Notes: generated from the letters alone by a model not told the origin. 7,745 nucleotides of DNA from DAOTXK01 sp034435395 (GCA_034435395.1 DAOTXK010000088.1:1-7745); one strand, 5' to 3'. Positions 1 to 6,636 are shown, numbered from the stretch's first letter. Program-made: numbers and translations.

Positions 1-1022
1 CGGTAATAAAAACCGTCGGCGGAGTTATATTGCCAGGTGGCGTCGGTCTCGCCCCACCAGTCGATGAAAACCTGGTTGGCTGGCCGGCCGCCGGGCACCG
101 GCTCCTCGCGGAAGGCCAGACCGCGCACCACCATGCCGGTGTTCACCCCGCGCACCTCCGCCGCCGCCCAGATTTCATCCAGGTTGGCGAACATCGTATG
201 CTCGTAGGCCAGTCCCTCCCGGGGGAAGCGGTCAAACAGCGGCTCGTTATCGCCCAGGTGCGGCGAGAACACCCGCCAGCGCCAGTCGGCCTCCAGGATC
301 ATCTGCCGGATCGGGTCGCTGGAGCCGGAGTAGGCGAATAACGCCCGGAACATCGGCACTAACTCCAAGTCAAGCAGGCGGCCACTGCGCACGGACCCGA
401 CACGTGTGGCGCTCTGGCTGCGGAAGATGGCGGCAAAGCGCGTCACGCCGCCCTCCGCCTCGTACTCGAACACGATGTCGGCCAGGCTGAGGCCGCTCTG
501 CGGGCGCACCACCGGCGGCCAGTTGGAGATTTTGACGATCAATGGGCGGCGGTGCATGGCCTCTTCGCTGGGGTACGGCAGCCCGGTCAGGGGATTGACG
601 CCTTCCGGATAACTCAACGGCCCGATGGGCGTCTCGGTGGGAGTCGGCGTGTGGGAGGGCGTGAAGGTGGCCGTGGGGGTAGGCGGCGGGGGGACGGTGG
701 CCGTCGGCGTCGGGGTATCGGAGGGGGTGAAGGGCGCCGTCGGGGTGTTGGTGGCCGTGGGCGTATTCGTGGGCGTGAAGGTGGCCGTGGGGGTGAAGGT
801 CGCCGTCGCCGTCGGGGTATCCGTCGGCGTGAAGGTGGGCGTGAACGTCGGCGTATTGGTCGGGATCGGCGTGCTGGACGCCGTCGGCGAGGGGCTGGGT
901 GTGTTGGTCAGCGGCGGCGTGCCGGTGATGATCGGCCCCGCCGCCAGCGGTGCCGCGTCACCGCCCGACATCAACACCAGCCCGGCGATGGCCGCCACCA
1001 GAAAGAACACCTCTCGTCTCAT
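1..1022 (-). CDS. Exported DUF3048 (YerB-like) protein with Thr/Pro-rich linker, partial (C-terminus beyond window)
   Basis: The first 340 codons are present; the frame runs open off the window's left edge. Residues 1-24 look like a signal peptide: MRRE, then a hydrophobic stretch FFLVAAIAGLVL. No cysteine follows, so no lipobox is seen, although B. subtilis YerB is a lipoprotein. Residues about 33-132 form a TPT/TFTPT linker. The DUF3048 domain starts near residue 138 with NPLTGLP (143-149), RRPLIVKISN (158-167), RPQSGLSLADIVFEYEAEGG (173-192), TRFAAIF and VGSVRSGR (208-215), all hallmarks of the family. The last visible residues (DATWQYNSADGFYYR) resemble the start of the second DUF3048 subdomain. 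The start is ATG at 1022, with GAGG five bases upstream. The molecular role of the family is not known to me; a cell-surface location is inferred from the signal peptide and linker. Confidence 0.88.
   Translation of the reverse strand, partial: MRREVFFLVAAIAGLVLMSGGDAAPLAAGPIITGTPPLTNTPSPSPTASSTPIPTNTPTFTPTFTPTDTPTATATFTPTATFTPTNTPTATNTPTAPFTPSDTPTPTATVPPPPTPTATFTPSHTPTPTETPIGPLSYPEGVNPLTGLPYPSEEAMHRRPLIVKISNWPPVVRPQSGLSLADIVFEYEAEGGVTRFAAIFRSQSATRVGSVRSGRLLDLELVPMFRALFAYSGSSDPIRQMILEADWRWRVFSPHLGDNEPLFDRFPREGLAYEHTMFANLDEIWAAAEVRGVNTGMVVRGLAFREEPVPGGRPANQVFIDWWGETDATWQYNSADGFYY
620..930 (-). repeat. Thr/Pro low-complexity linker coding repeat
   Basis: About 100 codons of the DUF3048 gene (residues 33-132) are degenerate tandem units such as TFTPT, TPTAT, TNTPT and SDTPTP. 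At DNA level the plus strand shows repeating GTSGGCGT/GTGAAGGTGG blocks. One 24-bp segment is exactly duplicated, at 657-680 and 771-794. The copies are 114 bp apart, which is 38 codons, so recombination between them would keep the frame. Such linkers typically act as extended, possibly glycosylated, spacers between the cell surface and a globular domain; that role is inferred here. Confidence 0.85.
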
Positions 1023-1079
1023 ACAAACCTCGCTCTTCCAGCCCCCCGAGTCTTGATTTGATAGCAATCACGGCGCACA

Positions 1080-1109
1080 ACTATACCCGAAAACCCGGCC
1101 CACGTCTAA
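1080..1109 (-). promoter_or_regulatory. Candidate promoter of the DUF3048 gene
   Basis: On the minus strand, TTAGAC (1109-1104) and TATAGT (1085-1080) are separated by 18 bases, about 58 bases upstream of the ATG. The -10 matches consensus at five of six positions; the -35 is weak. A short dyad, TGCCACCTGGCA (1133-1144), lies just upstream and could be an activator or repressor site. This is pattern matching only. Confidence 0.35.
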
Positions 1110-1267
1110 ACAACCGCTATACTCTGCCAACCTGCCACCTGGCACAGATTCCTCAGTTCAAAACCCCAGCTTCATCACTGGAGTTTCGCCTTTTTGCCCA
1201 AATTCGATGGGTGACGTGACATTGTTAGGGCTGCGACAACGGGAAAACGGAGCGAGTCGACAAAGCA

Positions 1268-1291
1268 GCCCAGTCCCGGTGAGGACTGGGC
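1268..1291. other. Perfect 9-bp stem-loop in intergenic DNA
   Basis: GCCCAGTCC (1268-1276) and GGACTGGGC (1283-1291) are exact reverse complements around a six-base loop, CGGTGA. Neither strand has a clear T-run right after the stem: the plus side reads AATGGATTT and the minus side TGCTTTG. It is therefore not a classical intrinsic terminator. It could be a weak terminator for the minus-strand gene ending at 1422, about 130 bases upstream in transcription, a structured-RNA element or a mobile-element remnant. Confidence 0.6.
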
Positions 1292-1400
1292 AATGGATTT
1301 GAGCACGGGGGATTTCCTGGCGACAGCTGGCGCACTCCGGTTTAGGCCAACTACCTGGCCGCCCAAAACCGACTATGCTGAAGGCGAAAGTCGCGTTTAG

Positions 1401-1426
1401 AGTAGCCCCTGTTGCCGGAGTCTACT
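1401..1426 (-). terminator. Imperfect hairpin at the end of the STAS-like gene, possible terminator
   Basis: Read on the minus strand, AGTAG-a-CTCC pairs with GGGG-CTACT around the loop GGCAACA, giving about nine pairs with one bulged A and one G-T pair. The stem includes the TAG stop codon of the gene ending at 1422. The sequence after the stem (CTAAACGCG) lacks a U-tract, so termination activity is uncertain. Confidence 0.3.
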
Positions 1427-1838
1427 GGGGCGTTTCGCCCTGGCTTTCTAACCATTTTAAGCCCTTATCAGGGTCGTCACACACGTAGACCTCGACCCCG
1501 AATCCACGAAATTCGTCGACCAATCGATTCATGCTCATTTGCCCGAGCACCTGTTCCGGCATTACCAGGGCCCAGTATTTCCATCCTGCCGCGATGACAT
1601 GAGGTGTCCAATTGACATCACCCCACGCTTTGTCTGTTTGATTCAAGACGGGATTACCTCTATCATCCGACAACCACTTCTGGCAGCCGTTTTCCCTGAA
1701 CAGTTCCAAACCCGTGGTCAAAACATCGCGGAACGCCTGCCCGAAGATGAACTTCTTAAACTTGTGATGCACGATTTTTTTCTCAGGGTAGTACCACAGA
1801 GACGCAAACTCGTTATCGATGATAGTTAACTTGGTCAC
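1422..1838 (-). CDS. Small SpoIIAA/STAS-like hypothetical protein
   Basis: A complete 138-codon gene with a GTG start at 1838 (GTG ACC AAG), preceded by GGGAGGGA about seven bases upstream, and a TAG stop. No signal peptide, membrane segment or cysteine cluster, so it is probably cytoplasmic. Notable blocks are LWYYPEKKIVHHKFKKFI (residues 14-31), a WLSDDRGN segment near 55-62, AGWKYWALVMPE (about 84-95) and a C-terminal VYVCDDPDKGLKWLES. The alternating strand/helix pattern, the WLSDD block and the final D-P-D-x-x-x-x-W-L segment recall a widespread uncharacterised family with a SpoIIAA/STAS-like fold. I recall this from memory, so the function is unassigned. The gene is visibly less GC-rich and more lysine-rich than its neighbours and sits alone between two gene-free stretches, which suggests separate acquisition. 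That it is a real gene is much surer than the fold. Confidence 0.72.
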   Translation of the reverse strand: MTKLTIIDNEFASLWYYPEKKIVHHKFKKFIFGQAFRDVLTTGLELFRENGCQKWLSDDRGNPVLNQTDKAWGDVNWTPHVIAAGWKYWALVMPEQVLGQMSMNRLVDEFRGFGVEVYVCDDPDKGLKWLESQGETPQ

Positions 1839-2205
1839 GACAGATTCCCTCCCGACAACGTTAGCTTCACGGTTGATTATTTATATCATGGAAGGGAGGC
1901 CCATTATCGGAAAAATTTGTGAAATCGATAACGTGCGAGAAGAGTCCGCTGCACAAGTCGGAGGTTACGTGAGGACAAGATGGAACCTCATGAGGACTGA
2001 GGTCTCGGCGAAGGCATAACAGCTTTAAGTCAGTGACCTGCCGCTGTGCCTGCCCGGCGCACTTTCGCTCCGACCCCGACCTGGCGGCATTGTGCTCAAC
2101 TTGGCCACGTTTTTGTTCTCCCGGAGGGTGGTCGCCTTACACTGCCAGGCTGGCGGTACCTACAGACCGATATTTGCTGACAGGGCAAAAAACCCAGTTC
2201 ATCAC
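1839..2205. other. Gene-free stretch between queG and the STAS-like gene
   Basis: This holds the leader of the STAS-like gene: a strong GGGAGGGA ribosome site, and an AT-rich TATAAAT box on the minus strand at about 1882-1888 with no good -35. It also holds a perfect 10-bp palindrome, CCTCATGAGG (1986-1995), and the dyad TGCCAGGCTGGC (2143-2154). A plus-strand frame of 66 codons (1819-2019) crosses the start of the minus-strand gene and resembles nothing I know. No clear terminator follows queG; the minus strand shows only GGGTTTTTTGCCC just past its stop. Confidence 0.55.
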
Positions 2206-3261
2206 TCAAAACTGATCAAGCGCCCAGGCCGCATGTTCCCGCACCAGCGCCGACTCGTCGTCCAGCAGTCGTTTCAGGAGCGGGACCGCCGCCGCCCCGC
2301 ACCAGTTCCCGGCGGCCACGCAGGCATTGCGGACCAGCCGCTCCCGCTTGAGGCGCAGGATGGGCGACCCGGCAAACCGCTGCCGGAAGGTCTCCTCCGT
2401 CAGCGCCAGCAGATCAACCAGCGGCGGCGCGGCGCGGTCGAGGTTGGCGGCGAAGAAGGCGCGCTCTTTTGTCTCCACGGCGAAGCGGTTGAACGGGCAC
2501 ACCGCCTGGCACACATCGCAGCCGTACACCCAGTTGCCCATCAGCGGACGCCATTCAACCGGGATGGCGCTTTTCAGTTCGATGGTCAGGTAGCTGAGGC
2601 AGCGGCGGGCATCCAACACGTGCGGCGCGGGGAAAGCGTCCGTCGGGCAGGCGGCGAGGCAGCGCGTGCACTGCCCGCAGCTCACACCCCCTGCCGCAGG
2701 CACCGGATACGGCTCATCGTAGGCATCAAATTCGAACGTGGTGATGATCTCGCCCAGGAAAAAATACGAGCCGCGCCGGGGGTGGATCAGCAGGGTGTTT
2801 TTACCGATGAAGCCGAGCCCCGCCTGTTGCGCGTGGCTGCGCTCCAGGATAGCCCCGGTGTCCACGTAGACGCGGTGCGCCACCTCGCGGCGCGATTCAG
2901 CCCGCAGCCACCCGGCCAGCGCTTCCAGGCGCGGCGTCATGATGTCGTGATAGTCCAGCCCCCAGGCGTAACTGGAAATCCGCCCCCGGCTGGGGTCAGC
3001 CAGCGCCTCTGCCGGAAACAGGGTGTGATAGTCCAACCCGACGACGATCAACGCCCGCGCGCCGGGCAGGATCACGTTCAGATCGCGGCGGCGGGCCACC
3101 CGGTCGGCGCGGGCCAGGTAACCCATCGTGCCGTGATAACCCGCCTCAATCCAGCGCCGGTAGGCGTCCAGCTGCGGCGACGGCACCGCGGGCGTGATGC
3201 CCACCAGGTTGAAGCCCAACTCGACGGCCTTCTCCCTGACCCGCGCCGCCCAGCCGGCCAT
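2206..3261 (-). CDS. queG: Epoxyqueuosine reductase QueG
   Basis: QueG performs the last step of queuosine biosynthesis: cobalamin-dependent reduction of epoxyqueuosine to queuosine in the anticodon wobble position of tRNAs with GUN anticodons, in the cytoplasm. Visible hallmarks are the N-terminal GFNLVGITPA (16-25), GYHGTMGYLA (41-50), and the catalytic Asp134 in VDTGAILER. Next come AGLGFIGKNTLLI (147-159), a first ferredoxin motif Cys195/198/201/205 ending in CPTDAF, then Cys221 and a second motif Cys248/251/255 ending in CPFNRF. The C-terminal stretch from about 305 resembles HEAT repeats (VRNACVAAGNW, VREHAAWAL). At 351 residues it is slightly shorter than the E. coli and Bacillus enzymes (about 380), with all key residues kept. 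The ATG at 3261 lies six bases after the prenyltransferase stop with only a weak ribosome site, which suggests translational coupling. Confidence 0.96.
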   Translation of the reverse strand: MAGWAARVREKAVELGFNLVGITPAVPSPQLDAYRRWIEAGYHGTMGYLARADRVARRRDLNVILPGARALIVVGLDYHTLFPAEALADPSRGRISSYAWGLDYHDIMTPRLEALAGWLRAESRREVAHRVYVDTGAILERSHAQQAGLGFIGKNTLLIHPRRGSYFFLGEIITTFEFDAYDEPYPVPAAGGVSCGQCTRCLAACPTDAFPAPHVLDARRCLSYLTIELKSAIPVEWRPLMGNWVYGCDVCQAVCPFNRFAVETKERAFFAANLDRAAPPLVDLLALTEETFRQRFAGSPILRLKRERLVRNACVAAGNWCGAAAVPLLKRLLDDESALVREHAAWALDQF

Positions 3262-3267
3262 GCCCGG

Positions 3268-4281
3268 TCAGCCACCGATGAATACCGGGGCGATCAGGTT
3301 CAGCACCAGCCCGATGGTGAACAGGAAGCCCGCCCACCGCGTATGCACAAACGCCCCTGAGACATACCACAGCGGCCACACCGGGTAATGCGGCGGCGGC
3401 TCAGACGGCTTGGGTCGGGAGAATAAGGCCACCACTCTGACCAGCTGGGGAAGCGCCAGCACCACCAGCAGGACCCACACGCCCAGCTCACCGGCCAGCA
3501 CCAGCCCGGCCACGATCACATAAAACAGGACCATCATGACCTGTGTGGCATAACGGGCGGGCACATAACCGAGCACCACCGGCAGGGTATGGATGCCCTT
3601 GGCCCGATCTTCTTCAAACTTGTCGAGGTGCTTGCCCATCAAGACCGTCATCACCAGCAGCGCATAGGGCAACGAGGCGATGATCACCGGCCAGGAGAGT
3701 CTGTCCGTGGAGACGAAAAACGTCCCTCCGATCATCAGCGGCCCCCACACCAGCCCGACACAGAATTCGCCCAGGCCGCGATATTTAAGCCGCAGCGGCG
3801 GCGCGACGTAAAACACGCTGATGAACAGCCCCAGTCCGGCGAAAACGATCACCGGCCAGCCATGCCGCAGGAACAGAATCACGCCAATGACCACATCAAT
3901 CAGGTTGACGGTCAGAATGGCGCGGCGCAGCCCCGCTTTGGTCAGCATGCCAGACAGCACCGGGTGCGGCGCGTACTGGGCGCGGGCGTAGTCGTCCGTG
4001 TCGATGCCGCTCTCCAGGTCAAAATAGTCGTTGATCATGTTGTTGGCCGCGTGAGCCAGCACGATCCCGACCAGGGCCAGCAGGAACGACAGCCAGTCGA
4101 AGCGGATAGTGTCACTGCCGGCCGCTGCTGACCCGGCCAGCAGGCCGCCGATCAGACCCGACATAACCGTCATCGAAAACACGCAGGCCCGCGTCAGGAT
4201 CAGCCAGCGCGAGACCACATCCATCGGCTTGTCCTCGGACAGATTGCAGGTCCGCACGACTTCAACCCAGTTCTGGAACAT
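3268..4281 (-). CDS. UbiA-family prenyltransferase (possibly MenA-like)
   Basis: An integral membrane enzyme expected to transfer a polyprenyl chain to an aromatic acceptor; menaquinone synthesis (1,4-dihydroxy-2-naphthoate) is the likeliest pathway, but no other men genes are in view. With the ATG at 4281 it is 337 residues, close to the family norm. The first Asp-rich motif is NDYFD (Asn84, Asp85, Asp88) followed by SGID (Asp94). The second is around Asp220 and Asp225 in DKFEEDRAKG. About eight or nine hydrophobic helices span residues 25-335. The frame extends upstream to a GTG at 4380, but the ATG at 4281 has GAGG seven bases upstream and begins MFQNWVEVVR, which looks like the native N-terminus. 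The stop is six bases before queG, so the two are probably cotranscribed. The substrate is not readable from sequence; related enzymes use other acceptors. Confidence 0.9.
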   Translation of the reverse strand: MFQNWVEVVRTCNLSEDKPMDVVSRWLILTRACVFSMTVMSGLIGGLLAGSAAAGSDTIRFDWLSFLLALVGIVLAHAANNMINDYFDLESGIDTDDYARAQYAPHPVLSGMLTKAGLRRAILTVNLIDVVIGVILFLRHGWPVIVFAGLGLFISVFYVAPPLRLKYRGLGEFCVGLVWGPLMIGGTFFVSTDRLSWPVIIASLPYALLVMTVLMGKHLDKFEEDRAKGIHTLPVVLGYVPARYATQVMMVLFYVIVAGLVLAGELGVWVLLVVLALPQLVRVVALFSRPKPSEPPPHYPVWPLWYVSGAFVHTRWAGFLFTIGLVLNLIAPVFIGG

Positions 4282-4287
4282 TCGCCG

Positions 4288-4297
4288 TCCTCTCCCT
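4288..4297 (-). promoter_or_regulatory. Ribosome binding site fixing the prenyltransferase start
   Basis: The minus strand reads AGGGAGAGGA then CGGCGA before ATG at 4281, putting GAGG at seven-base spacing. The alternative GTG at 4380 lies 99 bases upstream and would place this leader and the direct repeats inside the coding region. Confidence 0.7.
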
Positions 4298-4307
4298 ACA
4301 CCAGTTT

Positions 4308-4360
4308 TGGCGCTTGATAACGCCCCTATCCGAACAATAAGGTGTGGCGCATAACGCCCC
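4308..4360. repeat. Paired direct repeat in the prenyltransferase leader
   Basis: On the plus strand, TGGCGC-TTG-ATAACGCCCC (4308-4326) and TGGCGC-ATAACGCCCC (4345-4360) share 16 identical bases; the first copy has three extra bases in the middle. Each copy also contains a GGCG/CGCC dyad. They lie between the candidate -10 (4381-4386) and the ribosome site, a place where an operator or RNA-level control element would act. Confidence 0.6.
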
Positions 4361-4380
4361 CTTCTTGCAGCGGCCAACAC

Positions 4381-4419
4381 ACTATATCAGACCATCCCAG
4401 CGTCAGATGGCTAGCCATC
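4381..4419 (-). promoter_or_regulatory. Candidate promoter with 14-bp palindrome upstream of the prenyltransferase-queG pair
   Basis: A perfect palindrome, GATGGCTAGCCATC (4406-4419), lies 25 bases past the TPR gene's stop. On the minus strand a TATAGT box (4386-4381) follows 19 bases later, so the palindrome would overlap the -35 position, where no good -35 hexamer exists. A regulator-dependent promoter is plausible. The palindrome lacks a T-run, so a terminator role is less likely. The alternative is readthrough from the TPR gene with no promoter here. Confidence 0.35.
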
Positions 4420-4444
4420 ATACGGGCCATCACCAGCGGGCAAC

Positions 4445-6586
4445 TCAGGCGGCCAGCTGGCGCAACGCCTGCTGGGCCTGTTGCCGCTCCGGCGCGTGTA
4501 AGATGGCGAACAGCCGCTCCGCCTCGGCGAGCAATTCCCTGGCCTGTTCCGTTCGCGCCTCTGCCAGCGCCAGCATCCCCTGCCCCAGATAGGCACAGGC
4601 CAGGTCCCGCTGCGCGCCGATGGGCCGGGCAATGGTGACGGCCTCGGCGTAGCTGGCCGCCGCCGCTTCCAGGTCCCCCGCCGCCCGCTGCAAATCGCCC
4701 AGCCGCCAGAGGGTGCGGGCGACCGTCACCTTATCGTCATTGGCCCGGCTGAGTTCCAAAGCGCGCGCGTACTGTGCCGAAGCGCTGGCATGTTGACCCT
4801 GCCGGGCCAGCGTTTCCCCGAAGTTGCTATGAAAGATAGCCAGCCAGTCCCGCTGCCCGATTTCTTCGGCGATGCGCAGCGCCTCCTGATGATAATCCTG
4901 GGCGATGGCGTATTTCCCCAGCCGGGCATAAACCTGGGCCAGGTTGTCCCGCTGCACGGCCTCCACCAGAGGATTCTTCAGATGGCGACTGATTTCCATG
5001 GCCGATTCCAGCGCCGTAACTGCCTCCCGGTAGCGCCCGGTCATCATATGGAACCAGCCGAGATTCCCCAACCGCAGGCTCTCCGCTGCCCGGTCGCCGG
5101 TATCGCGCGCGATGGCGATGGCCTCTTCGTAGAACGCCTGAGCCGTCTCGGTGTCGCCCGTATCGGTGTAAATATTGGCGACGTTGGACAGCACCAACCC
5201 CCGCGTTTGCGGATGACTGACGTTATTCAGCACGACCAGCGCCTGTTCATAATAATTCAGGGCCTGCTTGCGGTCCCCCTGCTCCTTGAGCAAATTCCCG
5301 ATATCACACAGCAGGGGCGCGAGGTGACGGTAATCCCCTTCCTCCTCAAACAGGCGGGCAGCCTCCCGCCAGGCATCCAGCGCGGCCTGTTCCTGCCCCT
5401 GCTTGTGCTGTAAGCGCCCCAGGTGCATCAACGCCTGGGCCAGTTGAGCGGTTTCGCCAGCCTGGCGAGCTTTGTCTATCGCCTGTTGATAGGTGGCCAG
5501 GGCGTCGGGCGGGTTGATTTCCTGCTGGGCACGCGCCAGCTCAAGCTGCAAACCAATCGCCTCCGCCAGGGGCGCATCAGTGGCCAGGTAACTCAAGGCC
5601 GTTTGCAGATGCCCCACCGCCTGATCGTAATCGCCCACGGATCGGTAGGTCGCGCCCAGCAGGCCGTGCGCCCGCGCCACTTCGCCCATCTGACCCAGGT
5701 CCTCGGCCAGGGGAATCGCCTGCTCGACATAACGGATGGCCTCATCGTTGCGACCGATCTGGCGGCTGACATCCGCCTGATCCAGCAGGAGATGGAGCCG
5801 CTGCTCCCTGCCAATATCCGCTCCCTGAGTGCTTAACGCGGATATCCGCTGGTACAGGCGGTTCGCTTCGTGCAGCTTCCCGGTTTGGGTGTATCGACGG
5901 GCCAGCGACCACGCCCAGCGGACTTCTTCGTCGGCATCGCCCAGGGCGTGAGACAGCCGCAGCGCCTGCACCACCCACCGATGCCCATCCGTCTCATGAC
6001 CGGTGGCGATGGTGACTTCGCCCAACCGCCCCACCAGGCCGGGAACCTGGTAGCGGGTGAGCTGGTTGGCCTCCTCCAACAGGCGGCGGGCGTAACTGGC
6101 GTTCTGCTGGTTCATGTAGCAATCGGCAAGTTTGGCCAGGATGTGGGCAGTCAGGCTGGGGTCCGTGCCGCGCCGGGCATGCTCCAGGGCCTCGGCGTAT
6201 GCCTGCTGGGCCTGCTGGGCGCTCCCTCTGGCCAGCCAGTGATCGCCCCAGTCATTGAGCACCGCGGCCAGCAACGTCGCATCGTTCCGCGCCCGGGCGA
6301 TGCCCAGCGCCTCCTGCAGGATACGCTGCGCCTCCTCCCAACGCCGGAGATCAGTATATACCGCCCCGATATGACCCAGCACGGTCGCTTCGGCGACCCT
6401 GTTCTGCGCCCGCCGCACCTCCACCAGCACATCCTCGAAGGTGCGCAGCGCTTCGTCACAGGCACCCCGTTGACGAGCCTTCCGCCCCACCGCCAGGAGG
6501 TTCTGCCAGCGCTGCATATCCGATGCGGGCACCGGCGCGGGTGTGTTGTTGCCAAAAAGCGCCTCAAAGAACTCGCGTAACCCCAT
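4445..6586 (-). CDS. Tetratricopeptide (TPR) repeat protein, about 17 repeats
   Basis: A 713-residue protein made almost wholly of TPR units with a 40-residue period, from about residue 24 to 697. Clear units include 63-102 (GHIGAVYTDLRRWEEAQRIL), 417-457, 458-497 (SNVANIYTDTGDTETAQAFY), 498-537, 538-577, 578-617 and 618-657. Units near 181-218 and 339-376 are degenerate. A short N-terminal helix, MGLREFFEALFG, precedes a Pro/Ala spacer. There is no signal peptide, membrane helix, NB-ARC, CHAT, kinase or DNA-binding domain, so it is probably a cytoplasmic scaffold for protein contacts. The 40-residue period resembles the TPR_12/LGN-like type often found in signalling proteins. The ATG at 6586 has GCGAGGGG six bases upstream. 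It is followed by the prenyltransferase 163 bases downstream and is divergent from the membrane-protein gene. The partner and function are unknown. Confidence 0.92.
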   Translation of the reverse strand: MGLREFFEALFGNNTPAPVPASDMQRWQNLLAVGRKARQRGACDEALRTFEDVLVEVRRAQNRVAEATVLGHIGAVYTDLRRWEEAQRILQEALGIARARNDATLLAAVLNDWGDHWLARGSAQQAQQAYAEALEHARRGTDPSLTAHILAKLADCYMNQQNASYARRLLEEANQLTRYQVPGLVGRLGEVTIATGHETDGHRWVVQALRLSHALGDADEEVRWAWSLARRYTQTGKLHEANRLYQRISALSTQGADIGREQRLHLLLDQADVSRQIGRNDEAIRYVEQAIPLAEDLGQMGEVARAHGLLGATYRSVGDYDQAVGHLQTALSYLATDAPLAEAIGLQLELARAQQEINPPDALATYQQAIDKARQAGETAQLAQALMHLGRLQHKQGQEQAALDAWREAARLFEEEGDYRHLAPLLCDIGNLLKEQGDRKQALNYYEQALVVLNNVSHPQTRGLVLSNVANIYTDTGDTETAQAFYEEAIAIARDTGDRAAESLRLGNLGWFHMMTGRYREAVTALESAMEISRHLKNPLVEAVQRDNLAQVYARLGKYAIAQDYHQEALRIAEEIGQRDWLAIFHSNFGETLARQGQHASASAQYARALELSRANDDKVTVARTLWRLGDLQRAAGDLEAAAASYAEAVTIARPIGAQRDLACAYLGQGMLALAEARTEQARELLAEAERLFAILHAPERQQAQQALRQLAA

Positions 6587-6636
6587 ACAACCCCTCGCAA
6601 GAAGATGCGGCTGGCCGCCGCTGCGCTGGCGAGCCG

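Larger units (their letters stand above)
1023..1421. other. Gene-free stretch between the DUF3048 gene and the STAS-like gene
   Basis: No convincing gene in either direction. The only minus-strand frame of note (63 codons, 1175-1366) has no recognisable similarity, and its start has no clear ribosome site. The stretch holds the leader and candidate promoter of the DUF3048 gene, a TGCCA-CC-TGGCA dyad at 1133-1144, a perfect 9-bp hairpin at 1268-1291, and an imperfect hairpin at 1401-1426 overlapping the stop of the next gene. I looked for tRNA, RNase P, SRP and tmRNA landmarks and saw none. Confidence 0.6.

Noticed and set aside
597..960. Short tandem repeats suggesting a CRISPR array
   Set aside because: The units are short, degenerate and keep an open reading frame as a Thr/Pro linker; there are no constant repeats separated by unique spacers.
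552..1061. Two overlapping plus-strand frames rich in Gly/Arg (552-1061) or Val/Gly (625-1056)
   Set aside because: They are the reverse complement of the Thr/Pro linker; the VGVGV and GRRRG patterns arise from antisense reading of TPT codons.
1175..1366. 63-codon minus-strand frame in the first gene-free stretch
   Set aside because: No recognisable similarity and no clear ribosome site, and it runs through the perfect hairpin at 1268-1291.
1819..2019. 66-codon plus-strand frame
   Set aside because: It overlaps the start of the minus-strand STAS-like gene, and neither its first codon nor the internal ATG near 1888 has a suitable ribosome site; the peptide is unfamiliar.
2092..3360. Plus-strand open frame of 422 codons
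   Set aside because: It lies antisense to queG, has an Arg/Pro/His-rich composition typical of a GC-rich shadow frame, and matches no family; the opposite strand carries full QueG motifs.
4282..4380. N-terminal extension of the prenyltransferase to GTG 4380
   Set aside because: The extension is not hydrophobic or family-like, the GTG has no good ribosome site, and it would swallow the leader repeats and the strong ribosome site before ATG 4281.
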